52,893 nucleotides of DNA from an uncultured Eggerthellaceae bacterium. GTDB taxonomy: Bacteria > Actinomycetota > Coriobacteriia > Coriobacteriales > Eggerthellaceae. This document shows positions 15,693-24,781 of this stretch, piece after piece. The stretch spans positions 1 through 52,893 of the forward strand of contig CAJTVP010000011.1 in assembly GCA_910580205.1 (NCBI GenBank), written 5' to 3'. The position numbers were made by a program, and so were the translations under genes. The notes under the pieces were generated by a model. That model saw only the letters and a list, made by a program, of their open reading frames with translations. It searched no databases and had not been told where the DNA came from. The stretch's first letter is position 1. Each line of letters begins with the position of its first letter.

Positions 15693-16622
15693 ATGGCAGA
15701 AACGCTCACCGCAGCTGACGAGCAGCTGCTCCATGAGATCGCGAATTTGCATGGCATGCCGGAAGGCGCATTCAACATCCGCAAGGACGGGCAGCTGGTG
15801 GAGCGCCATTCCAGCGCGAACATAGAGATCTCCACCAAGACCGACCATCCGGGCATAGACATCCACATCAAACCCCACACCAAGGGCGAGACGGTGTTCA
15901 TCCCGGTCATCGTGACGCAGTCCGGCTTGAAGGACGTGGTCTACAACACGTTCTACATCGGGGAGGACTGCGACATCACCATCATCGCGGGTTGCGGCAT
16001 CCACAATTCTAGCCACGCCACGGCTGAGCATGACGGCATCCACACCTTCTATTGCGGCAAGGATTCCCATGTGCGCTACGTTGAGAAGCACTATGGCGAA
16101 GGCGAGGGCACGGGGGACCGCATCTTGAATCCGGTCACGAACGTGGTGATGGAAGAGGGCTCCTCCTGCGAGATGGAGCTCGTGCAGCTGCGCGGGGTGA
16201 CCTCCACCATCCGGGACACCAACGCGGAGCTGGGAAAAGACGCGAAGCTGGTGCTCACCGAGAAGCTGCTCACCCATGACGACCAGACGGCCACGTCCAA
16301 CATGAAGGTCAACCTCAAGGGTGAGGATTCCAGCGTGCAGGTGATCTCCCGCTCCGTGGCGCAGGATCGTTCCGTGCAGGTGTTCAACCCGCTGGTCGTG
16401 GGTGAGGCGAAGTGCCGCGGCCACGTCCAATGCGATGCGATTTTGATGGGGGAGGCCAAGGTGACGGCCATTCCTGGCATCGAAGCGGCCTCTGAGGATG
16501 CGGTGCTGGTGCATGAGGCGGCCATCGGCAAGATCGCGGGGGATCAGATCGTGAAGCTCATGACGCTGGGGCTCACCGAAGAAGAGGCCGAGCAGGAGAT
16601 CTTGGAGGACTTCCTCCGGTAG
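15693..16622 (+). CDS. sufB: Short SufB/SufD-type scaffold protein (SmsB-like)
   Basis: This 309-residue protein is the beta-helix core of the SufB/SufD family, much shorter than classical SufB (~470). It lacks the long N-terminal part. Typical regions are the CGIHNSSHATAEHDGIH stretch and the C-terminal EAAIGKIAGDQIVKLMTLGL with the conserved Gly-rich turn and the EEEAEQEILEDFL ending. Short SufB plus SufC has been described as the SMS system, thought to be an ancestral minimal Fe-S machine. TAGGAGGA precedes the ATG, 9 bases after sufC. The GC-rich hairpin after it has no T-run, so I see no clear terminator. Confidence 0.9.
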   Translation: MAETLTAADEQLLHEIANLHGMPEGAFNIRKDGQLVERHSSANIEISTKTDHPGIDIHIKPHTKGETVFIPVIVTQSGLKDVVYNTFYIGEDCDITIIAGCGIHNSSHATAEHDGIHTFYCGKDSHVRYVEKHYGEGEGTGDRILNPVTNVVMEEGSSCEMELVQLRGVTSTIRDTNAELGKDAKLVLTEKLLTHDDQTATSNMKVNLKGEDSSVQVISRSVAQDRSVQVFNPLVVGEAKCRGHVQCDAILMGEAKVTAIPGIEAASEDAVLVHEAAIGKIAGDQIVKLMTLGLTEEEAEQEILEDFLR

Positions 16623-16751
16623 GAGCCATCCTTCTCGGACGGCGCGGAGAGCGCGCCGCACGCAAAAAACCCTTTCGCAACGCACGGGGGATGCAGCGGC
16701 TCTCCGCTCATAGGCGGTCTAGGATGTATTCATCGACAAGGGAGGCATCTC

Positions 16752-17534
16752 ATGGCGCAGCCGCACAAGCGCGTATCCATCATCACGGGCGCATCTTCCG
16801 GTCTAGGGCGCGAGTTCGCCCGTCAGATCGATCTTCTGCAAGAAAGCGATGAGCTGTGGCTCATCGCGCGCAAAGAGGAGGCCCTTGAGGAGGTTGGATC
16901 CGCGCTGACCACTCCATTCCGCGCTCTGGAGGCGGATCTTTCCACTCAAGAGGGCATCAGCGCGGTGAAAGCGGCCTTGGAAGCAGAGAAGCCCTGCGTG
17001 AGATATCTGGTGAACGCCGCTGGGTTCGGCAAGTTCGGGGACTGGAAGACCATCGAGCAAGAGGCGGTGGATTCCATGATAGATCTGAACTGTCGCGGGC
17101 TGGTGGACATGACCCGCATCTCGCTGCCATTCATGGCCCGCGGCAGCCGCATCATCCAGATCGCCTCTGCAGCCGCCTTCGCCCCTCTGCCCCATATGAA
17201 CGTCTATGCCGCCACCAAGGCGTTCGTGCTGCGCTATACTCGCGCGCTGCGCTGGGAGCTGGCGGGCAGCGGCATCACCGCCACGGCTCTGTGCCCCACA
17301 TGGGTGAAGACGGGCTTTGAGAAAGTGGCGCGCGAATCCGGCGGCGCCCACGACGTGCATCATCTTCTAGGCGCTCAGAAGGCGTCAACGGTGGTCGCCC
17401 GCGCGCTTCGCGCGAACAAGGCGCATTTCGCCGTGGCCTGCGCCAGCCCGCAATCCTTCGCGCTCAGGGTGATCGGCAAGATCGTGCCCGATTGCCTCAT
17501 CATGGCAGGCTGGGAAGGCATCCGCCGCCTTTGA
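16752..17534 (+). CDS. Short-chain dehydrogenase/reductase
   Basis: This classical SDR (260 residues, DltE-like) has the cofactor motif TGASSGLG near residue 14, NAAGFGKFG, the catalytic Ser in IQIASAAA, and YAATK with catalytic Tyr and Lys. The Gly-rich loop is followed by AR, which often favours NADP. The substrate is unknown. It has its own AAGGGAGG ribosome site after a 129-base gap. Confidence 0.88.
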   Translation: MAQPHKRVSIITGASSGLGREFARQIDLLQESDELWLIARKEEALEEVGSALTTPFRALEADLSTQEGISAVKAALEAEKPCVRYLVNAAGFGKFGDWKTIEQEAVDSMIDLNCRGLVDMTRISLPFMARGSRIIQIASAAAFAPLPHMNVYAATKAFVLRYTRALRWELAGSGITATALCPTWVKTGFEKVARESGGAHDVHHLLGAQKASTVVARALRANKAHFAVACASPQSFALRVIGKIVPDCLIMAGWEGIRRL

Positions 17535-17627
17535 ATGATGGGCGGAGCGGTTCTTCGCGTCTTTGGATGGAGAAAACCCGGAGATCGGGGCGGTGGCTCC
17601 TCAGATGGCCTGTTGGGGCGGTGGACC

Positions 17628-18422
17628 TCAAAGGGTTTGCGCCGTGCATCCGAACAGCTCCAAGATCCGCCCCTCTTCCACGGTGAACGTGAAGGCCGCC
17701 TCATCTTCCCCGAAGCGGGGGAGCCCTTCTTTGAGCAACGGATCTTCGTCCCCGAACGCAAGGCTCCCGTAGACGTTCACTTGAGGCGTCATGTTTCCCA
17801 GAAGGTCCGCGATGGCTTTCGCGCTCTGCTCTTCGGCGGTGGCCACGTAGGTTCCTGCGGGGATGTCCGTGCCCACGCGGTAGGTGCCGCTGAGATATGG
17901 CGCGCTCACTCCCAAAGGCTCATCCCGAGCCAAGCGCAGCGTCTCCGCATCCGAGGCGGGTTTGAAGATGAGCGCTTGTCCCTCTTCAAGCACCACGAAG
18001 GCGGGACCGAAATAGGTGAAGGGGCAGAGAAGCTCATACGCGCCCTCTTCCTTCTCTGAGGGACGGTACACGAAATACGAGCTGGCCTCCTCTTGGCCGC
18101 CTTCGGTGACGTAGGTCCCCGGTCCAGGGGCGCCTTCTTCGCCCACCACATAGCCGCCCTGCCCGAACGCGCCGTCGATGCCCACTCCGCGATCGCACTC
18201 GTTGTCTTCCAGGAGCTCTTCGAAGGTGAATCGACCGTTGAAGTGGGTCTCGCCTGCCTGAGCCGCCGCCTCTCTGTTCTCGAAGGACTGCTGCGCGCTC
18301 TCGTCCGCGGGCCTGGCCTGTTCGGGCCCTGATGGGCTGCATGCGCAGAGAGCCACCGCGGCGATGAGCGCCAGGATGGCACCTAGGACGACGGTAGTCG
18401 GCCTCTCGAACGAGGTCTTCAT
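17628..18422 (-). CDS. Secreted lipoprotein with repeated G-T-Y units
   Basis: The 264-residue product starts with a type II signal: a positively charged head, a hydrophobic stretch and lipobox-like VALCAC before SPSG. The mature part has two related segments, one around GPGTYVTEGG...SSYFVYR and one around GTYRVGTDIPAGTYVATA. The phrase R-V-G-x-D-I-P-A-G-T-Y is common in lipoproteins of Gram-positive gut bacteria, but its function is not established. The ATG overlaps the stop of the upstream UPF0104 gene (ATGA), so the two are coupled. Confidence 0.8.
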   Translation of the reverse strand: MKTSFERPTTVVLGAILALIAAVALCACSPSGPEQARPADESAQQSFENREAAAQAGETHFNGRFTFEELLEDNECDRGVGIDGAFGQGGYVVGEEGAPGPGTYVTEGGQEEASSYFVYRPSEKEEGAYELLCPFTYFGPAFVVLEEGQALIFKPASDAETLRLARDEPLGVSAPYLSGTYRVGTDIPAGTYVATAEEQSAKAIADLLGNMTPQVNVYGSLAFGDEDPLLKEGLPRFGEDEAAFTFTVEEGRILELFGCTAQTL

Positions 18423-19474
18423 GGCTGCTCCTGTCCGCTGGCTTCATCTGTCCGCTTCGCTTTTCCGTGGTCATCATCGCGGAACGCCCGCGTGCGCTGG
18501 ATCAAGATGGCGCCGGTCAGGAACGGCAACCAGAACACGATGCCGCGATACACCATGATGATGGCCATGCCCGCCGCCTGATCTATGCCGAACAACGTGA
18601 ACGCCACCAGCACGGCCGCTTCCACCACGCCCACGCCTTGCGGGGTGAACGACACCATGGCGAACAGCGTCGCCACCACGTATCCGCAGAACAGCGCTTG
18701 GATGTTGAACACGCCGAAGGACATGCCCACCATGCAGAAGCAGGCCATCTCGCAAGTGGATACGGCGATGGCGATGAGGAAGCAGCGCAGCGTGATGGAG
18801 GGGCGCCGCACCATGAGCGCGGCCGCTTGGGAGAACTGCTTGACCGTGTTCTCCGCCCATGGCTTCGGCGGCGTGCGCTTGAATCTGACCATGATGCGCT
18901 CCACCAGCCGCTGTATGGGCAGGAGCACCTTGAGCACCAGATGGGGCCGGGTGCCTCCCAGCACCATGACCGTGACCAGGCCGCCCACCAGCGCGATGGC
19001 GATGAGCCCCAGAAGGAGCCAGCCCGGCTCAAGGCCCACGGTGAAGGACAGGACCCCGAAGGCCAAGAGCATGATGATGACGAAGCCGCTGTCGATGGAG
19101 AGCTGCATGAGCAAAGCTGCACCCGTGGCCTGGCCCGCCGGAACGCCGCGCTTCGCTGCATCGTCCACCACGAGCGTGGTGCCAGCCAGGTTCAGGCTGG
19201 GGGCGATGGTGTTCACGAAGAACGTGCCGAACACCAGCTTCACGCCATCCAAGTAACGGATGGAGGATTGGACGGACTTGAAGCACCAAACGTATTGCGC
19301 GCCTTGCAGGAAATACTTTCCCAGCTGGAGCGCGATGGCCAGGACCATGAAGAAGGGAGACCCCTCTTGCACCGTGCGGATCAAGTCCCGCAGCTGGTCG
19401 CCGCGCATGAAGACGACGGCCAGCACGATGATGATGACCACGCCGATCAAGATCTTGCGGACGTTGCCTTTCAT
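18419..19474 (-). CDS. UPF0104 / lysylphosphatidylglycerol synthase TM-domain protein
   Basis: This 351-residue integral membrane protein has an N-terminal anchor (VRKILIGVVIIIVLAVVF) and about eight spans. The family motif regions include NTIAPSLNLAGTTLVVDDA and the C-terminal FTPQGVGVVEAA, matching the TM flippase-like domain of MprF without the synthase domain. Related proteins act in lipid translocation or glycolipid export. It is the middle gene of a minus-strand operon. Substrate unknown. Confidence 0.85.
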   Translation of the reverse strand: MKGNVRKILIGVVIIIVLAVVFMRGDQLRDLIRTVQEGSPFFMVLAIALQLGKYFLQGAQYVWCFKSVQSSIRYLDGVKLVFGTFFVNTIAPSLNLAGTTLVVDDAAKRGVPAGQATGAALLMQLSIDSGFVIIMLLAFGVLSFTVGLEPGWLLLGLIAIALVGGLVTVMVLGGTRPHLVLKVLLPIQRLVERIMVRFKRTPPKPWAENTVKQFSQAAALMVRRPSITLRCFLIAIAVSTCEMACFCMVGMSFGVFNIQALFCGYVVATLFAMVSFTPQGVGVVEAAVLVAFTLFGIDQAAGMAIIMVYRGIVFWLPFLTGAILIQRTRAFRDDDHGKAKRTDEASGQEQP

Positions 19475-19494
19475 GGAAGCGGCATCCTCAGCGT

Positions 19495-19911
19495 TCAGGC
19501 GCTCTGAGTGGGCCGGTAGGCCGTGACCGACATCTTGGCTATCTCAACGCCCAGGTCATCCATGACCACCACGTCATAGAACGCCACGCGCCGCCCTTCC
19601 TTCACGCAGTCCGCCGTGGCCGTGAGGCGGCTTCCCTTGGTGGCGGAGAGGTATTCGATGGTGGTGGCCACGTTCACGGTGGGCCCTTGCGCGATGTTGC
19701 AGGCGATGGCGAGCGCGAAGTCCGCCAGCGTGAAGATGGCGCCGCCCATGACGCGCCCAAGCGCGTTCAGATGGATGTCGGAAAGCTCCAGCTCGGCTAC
19801 GCCGTGGCCCTTCCAGCCTTCCACCGCTTCACACCCCGTGGCGCGCGTGGCGAATTGGTCAGCGCTGAAGTGCTCTTTCAGCTGCTCTCTCGTCGGTCGT
19901 TCTGGCAACAT
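19495..19911 (-). CDS. PaaI-type hotdog thioesterase
   Basis: This 138-residue hotdog-fold protein has the PaaI pattern with LNALGRVMGGAIFTLADFALAIA, where the Asp/Glu position in TLADFA is the expected catalytic area. It then has VNVATTIEYLSATKGSRLTATA. Such enzymes hydrolyse acyl-CoA thioesters; the acyl group here is not known. GAGGAGATGCC precedes the ATG. It is the first gene of the minus-strand operon. Confidence 0.87.
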   Translation of the reverse strand: MLPERPTREQLKEHFSADQFATRATGCEAVEGWKGHGVAELELSDIHLNALGRVMGGAIFTLADFALAIACNIAQGPTVNVATTIEYLSATKGSRLTATADCVKEGRRVAFYDVVVMDDLGVEIAKMSVTAYRPTQSA

Positions 19912-19939
19912 GGCATCTCCTCTGATCCGGTGCGCACTG

Positions 19940-19945
19940 ATTATA
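19940..19945 (-). promoter_or_regulatory. Candidate -10 box for the thioesterase operon
   Basis: Reading the minus strand, TATAAT lies 28 bases before the thioesterase ATG. The -35 is weak. Confidence 0.5.
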
Positions 19946-20022
19946 AAGGCACTTCTCGCGAACGGGAGGCGTGCGCGCTTTCAAACGATACGTGAGAAAC
20001 TTACATCTTGGCATCCTCAGCC

Positions 20023-20052
20023 TTGACAGGAACGGCGCAACGTTGATGATAT
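20023..20052 (+). promoter_or_regulatory. Promoter of the pntAB operon
   Basis: A perfect TTGACA (20023-20028) is followed by TGATAT (20047-20052) with an 18-base spacer. It leaves a leader of about 75 bases before the pntA ATG and lies back to back with the thioesterase promoter. Confidence 0.7.
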
Positions 20053-20134
20053 GCAAGAATCAGCACTCAAACCGCACCGGTGCATCCAGCGTGCGGCATG
20101 GATCTGGATGAGGACGAGAAAGCGGGGGCGCAAG

Positions 20135-21691
20135 ATGCGGATCAGCATCCCAAAGGAAGCCAAGGCGGGGGAGACGCGCGTCGCCATCACCCCTGATTCG
20201 GCGAAGAAGCTGATGAAGATGGGATTCGAGGTGTGCGTGCAGGCCGGCGCGGGCACGGAAGCGGCATTCCCGGATTCGGATTACGTGGTGGCCGGTGTGA
20301 AGATGGTCAGCGCTGAAGAGGTCTGGGATTCAGATGTCATCGTGTGCATCGACATGCCCGCGCAGGCTGACCTTGATCGCATGCGCAAAGGCGCGGTGCT
20401 CATATGCCGCATGAGGATGGAAGCGCACCGAGGACGCGAGGAGGAGCTGGCATCCCATGGCATCACGGCCCTCGCCATGGATGCAGCGCCGCGCATCTCC
20501 CGCGCGCAGCCGCTGGACGTGCGCTCCTCCATGGCGAACCTGTCGGGGTACAAAGCCGTGGTGGAGGCGGCCAATGAGCTGGGGCGCTTGTTCGGCGGCC
20601 AGATGACCGCTGCGGGCAAGGTGGCTCCGGCGAAGGTCTACATCATCGGCGTGGGCGTGTCCGGCCTGGCCGCCATCGGCACGGCCGGCGCCATGGGAGC
20701 GGAGGTCTCCGCCACTGATGTGCGCCCTGAGGTGGCGGATCAAGTGGAATCCCTCGGCGGCACGTTCATCCCCATCCCCGTGCAGCAGGAATCCCAAGAT
20801 GGCTATGCGAAGGCCATGGGCGAAGATGAGCAAGCGCGGGTCCAGCAGGTTTACGCGGAGCAGGCGCGCCTGAACGACGTGGTCATCACCACGGCTCAGG
20901 TGCCAGGCCGCCCAAGCCCGTTGCTCCTCACCGAAGAGGCCATCCGGCATATGAAGCCCGGCTCCGTGATCGTGGATCTGGGCGCGTCGGAAGCGGGCTC
21001 CAACACCGCGCTCACCGTGCCTGATGAGATCGTGCGCACGGATAACAACGTCACCATCATCGGGTACCGCAATCTCCCTGACAAGCTGCCCACCCAAGCG
21101 TCGCAGCTGTTCGGGCAGAACGTGGTGAACCTCTTCAAGCTGCTCTGCCCGGAAAAGGACGGGCAGGTGGCGTTGGATCTGGACGATGAGGTCATCCGCG
21201 CCATGACGGTCTGCTTGGATGGTTCGATCATGTGGCCGCCGCCTCCGGTGAGCGTGAAAGCGCAACCGGCGAAGCCATCCGCTCAGGCAGCGGAGCCAGC
21301 GGATGCCCCAGAGGCGCAAGAAGCGGCCGCAGCCACCTCCCGATGGAAGGGGCTCTGGTGGAAGGTGCTGCTCGGCGCAGTGGCCATGGCGCTCATCCTG
21401 GCCGCCCCGGAATCCATGCAGCCGCACTTCATCGTGTTCGCCCTGGCCGTGGTGGTCGGGTTCTACGTGATCACCAATGTGACCCATACGCTGCACACGC
21501 CTCTCATGTCGGTCACGAACGCCATCTCGGGCATCATCATCGTGGGCGCGCTTCTGCAAGTGGGCAGCGCTGATCCCGTCATCTGCGCGCTCTCCTTCGT
21601 GGCCATCGCCATCGCATCCATAAACATCTTCGGCGGTTTCCTGGTCACGAACCGGATGCTCGCCATGTTCCAGAGGAGCTCTGATTCGTGA
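20135..21691 (+). CDS. pntA: NAD(P)+ transhydrogenase subunit alpha
   Basis: This 518-residue subunit has the NAD-binding domain I, beginning RISIPKEAKAGETRVA and including the RQD-loop region (DAAPRISRAQPLDV), then VYIIGVGVSGLAAIGTA with the nucleotide loop. A Pro/Ala linker precedes three or four C-terminal membrane spans (from about residue 415). The full-length alpha chain is fused to its membrane part as in E. coli. It couples hydride transfer between NADH and NADP+ to proton movement. The ATG at 20135 matches the family start; an in-frame ATG at 20051 would add 28 unrelated residues. pntB overlaps its stop. Confidence 0.95.
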   Translation: MRISIPKEAKAGETRVAITPDSAKKLMKMGFEVCVQAGAGTEAAFPDSDYVVAGVKMVSAEEVWDSDVIVCIDMPAQADLDRMRKGAVLICRMRMEAHRGREEELASHGITALAMDAAPRISRAQPLDVRSSMANLSGYKAVVEAANELGRLFGGQMTAAGKVAPAKVYIIGVGVSGLAAIGTAGAMGAEVSATDVRPEVADQVESLGGTFIPIPVQQESQDGYAKAMGEDEQARVQQVYAEQARLNDVVITTAQVPGRPSPLLLTEEAIRHMKPGSVIVDLGASEAGSNTALTVPDEIVRTDNNVTIIGYRNLPDKLPTQASQLFGQNVVNLFKLLCPEKDGQVALDLDDEVIRAMTVCLDGSIMWPPPPVSVKAQPAKPSAQAAEPADAPEAQEAAAATSRWKGLWWKVLLGAVAMALILAAPESMQPHFIVFALAVVVGFYVITNVTHTLHTPLMSVTNAISGIIIVGALLQVGSADPVICALSFVAIAIASINIFGGFLVTNRMLAMFQRSSDS

Positions 21692-23160
21692 TGGAAGCGG
21701 TCGTGTACACCGTCGGGTTCGAGCCCGGCATCCTGGAAGGCGTCTTCCGCTTTCAATCCCTGGCCTACATCTTGGCTGCGCTCTTGTTCATCTTGGCGCT
21801 GGCGGGCCTTTCCAAGCAGAAAACGGCGCGGCGCGGGAACATCCTGGGCGTCATCGGAATGGTCTGCGCGCTGGCGGCCACCATCGCGGTGGCGGTGCTG
21901 GGAAGCGAGCAGGCAGCTGCCGTCACGGTGGGGCTCATGGCTGGCGCGGTGGCCATCGGCGCGGCCATCGGCGTGTGGCGCGCGGTCAAGGTGAAGATGA
22001 CGGGCATGCCGGAGCTCGTGGCCATGCTGCACTCCTTCGTGGGCGCGGCGGCCGTGCTCGTGGGATTCAATTCGTTCTTGGCCCAGCCTGGTGCTGCGGG
22101 CGCAGAGAGCGCGTTCCATATGGGAGAGGTGGGCCTTGCCGTGTTCATCGGCGCGGTGACGTTCACCGGCTCCATCGTGGCCTATCTGAAGCTCTCCGCG
22201 AAGATCTCCGGCAAGCCGCTGACGCTGCCGGGGCGCAACGCCATCAACTTGGTCATGCTCATCGCATCCATCGTGCTCATCGGCTGCCTCATCAACTCGC
22301 GCGGCGTGGAAGAGGGGCTGGTGCCTCTGGCCATCCTGACCGTTCTGTCCCTCGTGCTGGGCGCTCATCTGGTGCTGGCCATCGGCGGCGGCGACATGCC
22401 CGTGGTGGTCTCCATGCTGAACTCCTATTCCGGTTGGGCTGCTGCCATGGCGGGCTTCACGTTGGGAAACGACCTGCTCATCATCACGGGGGCGCTGGTG
22501 GGCTCGTCCGGCGCGTATCTGTCCTATATCATGTGCCAGAGCATGAACCGCTCCTTCGTCTCCGTCATCTTGGGCGGGTTCGGCGGAGATGCTCCCAAAG
22601 CGGCCTCTGGCAGCGGGGAGGCGGCTGAGCTGGGCCGCTACACGGAGACCACCGCCGAAGACGTGGCGGAGATGCTCAAGAGCTCCAAGCGAGTCATGAT
22701 CGCGCCGGGTTACGGCATGGCGGTGGCGCAAGCGCAGTTCCCGGTGGCGGAGCTCACGCGGCGGTTGCAGGATGCGGGCGTGGAGGTGGCGTTCGCCGTG
22801 CATCCGGTGGCGGGCCGCATGCCAGGGCACATGAACGTGCTTTTGGCTGAGGCGAAGGTGCCCTACGAGAGCGTGTTCGACCTGGACGAGGTGAACGATG
22901 ATTTCAGAGATGTGGACACCGTGCTCGTGATCGGCGCGAACGACACCGTGAATCCTTCAGCGGAGACGGAGCCGGATTCTCCCATCGCGGGCATGCCCGT
23001 CTTGCGCGTGTGGAACGCCGGGCGCGTCATCGTCTTCAAGCGCTCCATGGGCAACGCTGGCTATGCTGGCGTGCAGAACCCGCTGTTCTTCAATGAGAAC
23101 ACCGACATGCTGTTGGGAGACGCGAAGGCATCCGTTGATGCCATCGTGGCCGCGCTGTAG
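21691..23160 (+). CDS. pntB: NAD(P)+ transhydrogenase subunit beta
   Basis: The 489-residue beta chain has an N-terminal set of about nine membrane spans and a C-terminal NADP(H)-binding domain III with GYGMAVAQAQ, HPVAGRMPGHMNVLLAEA and the typical VIGANDTVNPSAETEPDSPIAGM region. TGATG joins it to pntA; the ATG at 21691 is used, and a GTG at 21688 is an equal alternative. With pntA it would supply NADPH from NADH using the proton gradient. Confidence 0.96.
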   Translation: MEAVVYTVGFEPGILEGVFRFQSLAYILAALLFILALAGLSKQKTARRGNILGVIGMVCALAATIAVAVLGSEQAAAVTVGLMAGAVAIGAAIGVWRAVKVKMTGMPELVAMLHSFVGAAAVLVGFNSFLAQPGAAGAESAFHMGEVGLAVFIGAVTFTGSIVAYLKLSAKISGKPLTLPGRNAINLVMLIASIVLIGCLINSRGVEEGLVPLAILTVLSLVLGAHLVLAIGGGDMPVVVSMLNSYSGWAAAMAGFTLGNDLLIITGALVGSSGAYLSYIMCQSMNRSFVSVILGGFGGDAPKAASGSGEAAELGRYTETTAEDVAEMLKSSKRVMIAPGYGMAVAQAQFPVAELTRRLQDAGVEVAFAVHPVAGRMPGHMNVLLAEAKVPYESVFDLDEVNDDFRDVDTVLVIGANDTVNPSAETEPDSPIAGMPVLRVWNAGRVIVFKRSMGNAGYAGVQNPLFFNENTDMLLGDAKASVDAIVAAL

Positions 23161-23175
23161 AAAGGAAGGTCCATC

Positions 23176-23433
23176 ATGGCGTATTTCCCGAATCTGACGT
23201 TGTATTACAAGCCCACATGCCCGTACTGCGTGAAGGTCCTGGCGTATATGGAAGATCAGGACATCGAGTGCGAGATGAAGGACACGCTCCAGCCGGGAGT
23301 CGCTGATGAGCTGGTGTCCATCGGGGGCAAGCGCCAGGTGCCATGCCTCATCATAGACGGCAGCCCGATGTATGAGTCTGCTGACATCATCCAGTACCTG
23401 CATGGGCTCGTGGCAGCGGATGAGGTGGGATAG
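23176..23433 (+). CDS. Glutaredoxin-like / GST N-domain protein
   Basis: This 85-residue thioredoxin-fold protein has LYYKPTCPYCVKVLAYM, with the CPYC redox site at residues 15-18, and the cis-Pro in QVPCLIIDG followed by ESADIIQYL, which fits the GST-N/glutaredoxin pattern. It lies 15 bases after pntB with an AAAGGAAGG site and 3 bases before the ATP-grasp gene. NADPH made by PntAB could feed its reduction (inference). Confidence 0.88.
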   Translation: MAYFPNLTLYYKPTCPYCVKVLAYMEDQDIECEMKDTLQPGVADELVSIGGKRQVPCLIIDGSPMYESADIIQYLHGLVAADEVG

Positions 23434-23436
23434 GTC

Positions 23437-24579
23437 ATGGTCATCCTGGATGAGCCGTTCGCTTCAGCGCCTCTGTTGGATTGGCTTTGCGCCAGCGGGC
23501 ATCCGGTTCTGGGGAATGGTTTCGCCCGGGCGGAAGCAGAGGCGGGGCGCTCCTTGAACTTGATCTCCGAGGAGGAGGCGGCAAGGCGCGCGGATGCGGG
23601 CGAGCGCATCTACACATGCACAGAGAACGCGCTCTCTTGGCTGCTTGAGCATTCCTCCAATGAGAACCTGACCGGCGCCATCCGCCTGTTCAAGGACAAG
23701 GGCTTCATGCGCGAGAAGCTGGCCGCTCTCAATGAAGGTTTCTTCTTCCGCCGCGTGCAGCGCTCAGAGCTGGAGCGCATCGCTCCAGAGGATCTGCCCT
23801 TGCCGGTGGTGTTGAAGCCGAACGTGGGCTTCTGCTCCATGGGCGTCTATGTGATCGGATCCGCGCAGGATTGGGATGAGGCCCTTGCGGACATCAAGGC
23901 CAATGAGGCGACGTGGCATGAGATGTATCCTGAGAGCGTCATCGGTTCGGAAGAGTATCTTCTGGAAGGGTACATCGTGGGCACGGAGTATGCGCTGGAC
24001 GCCTACTATGACGAAGAGGGCGCTCCGCACATCCTGAATCTCTGGCAGCACGATTTCGCTGACAGATCGGATACGAGCGACAGGCTGTACTGCTCAAGCC
24101 AGCAGATCATCGCCGAGCACCTGGACAGCTTCCAGGCATGGCTGGCGGCGGTGAACGAAGTGGTGGGCGCGAAGGGCTTCTGCGTGCACGTGGAAACGCG
24201 GAAGACGGCGGATGGGACCATCATCCCAATCGAGTTCAACCCGTTGCGATTCGCTGGTCTGGGCGGCACGGATATGGCTTATCACGGGTGCGGATACAGG
24301 ACGTACGAGACGTATCTGGAGGATATCCCATTCAGCTTGGAAGCGGTGTACAAGGCACATCCGACGGATGTGTACAGCATGTCGCTCCTCGGCGATGCGG
24401 GCGCAGGCGCGTTCGATCATGACGGGTTCCAAGAGCATTTCTCAGACGTGCTCCATTTCGACCGGTTCGACGTTGAGAAGACGGGGAGCTACGGCTTCCT
24501 GTTCCTGCGCACGCCCGTGGATGACGACGCAGAGCGCCAGTTCATCCTCCATGCGAACCTGGCAGATTACCTCACCTAG
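23437..24579 (+). CDS. ATP-grasp domain protein
   Basis: This 380-residue protein has ATP-grasp signatures: PVVLKPNVGFCSMGVYVI (the phosphate loop and Lys), EEYLLEGYIVGTEYALDAYY, and IEFNPLRFAGLGGTD, the metal-binding Glu/Asn segment. The N-terminal ~70 residues hold a preATP-grasp-like region. ATP-grasp enzymes join a carboxylate to an amine or thiol through an acyl phosphate. Its start is 3 bases after the glutaredoxin-like gene, so they are cotranscribed. The substrates are unknown. Confidence 0.85.
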   Translation: MVILDEPFASAPLLDWLCASGHPVLGNGFARAEAEAGRSLNLISEEEAARRADAGERIYTCTENALSWLLEHSSNENLTGAIRLFKDKGFMREKLAALNEGFFFRRVQRSELERIAPEDLPLPVVLKPNVGFCSMGVYVIGSAQDWDEALADIKANEATWHEMYPESVIGSEEYLLEGYIVGTEYALDAYYDEEGAPHILNLWQHDFADRSDTSDRLYCSSQQIIAEHLDSFQAWLAAVNEVVGAKGFCVHVETRKTADGTIIPIEFNPLRFAGLGGTDMAYHGCGYRTYETYLEDIPFSLEAVYKAHPTDVYSMSLLGDAGAGAFDHDGFQEHFSDVLHFDRFDVEKTGSYGFLFLRTPVDDDAERQFILHANLADYLT

Positions 24580-24781
24580 TGACCTCTTCTGCCTGGCTCA
24601 ATCTGCGATCAAGGGAAGGCTCAGCTGCTGGCTATGGTGCAGATATAGTTGCCCTGGTTATCTGGGGCGATCCTTGCTATAAGCTTGCATTTCAAATGAG
24701 TGTTCATGCTCCATACGGTTTCTTTTCATTCTTTGCAGATATAATCTGTTCATCTGCATGTTCCATCAAGTGAGGTTTTTC
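24580..24781 (+). promoter_or_regulatory. AT-rich gap with candidate promoter for the restriction gene
   Basis: The gap marks the change to AT-richer DNA. TATAAT at 24740-24745 is a likely -10. The ten bases TGCAGATATA occur twice here, at about 24638 and 24735. I see no gene; a 64-codon frame (24579-24773) has no ribosome site or recognisable features. Confidence 0.45.

Noticed and set aside
16640..16680. Terminator after sufB
   Set aside because: The GGCGCG/CGCGCC stem is followed by an A-run rather than a T-run on the plus strand.
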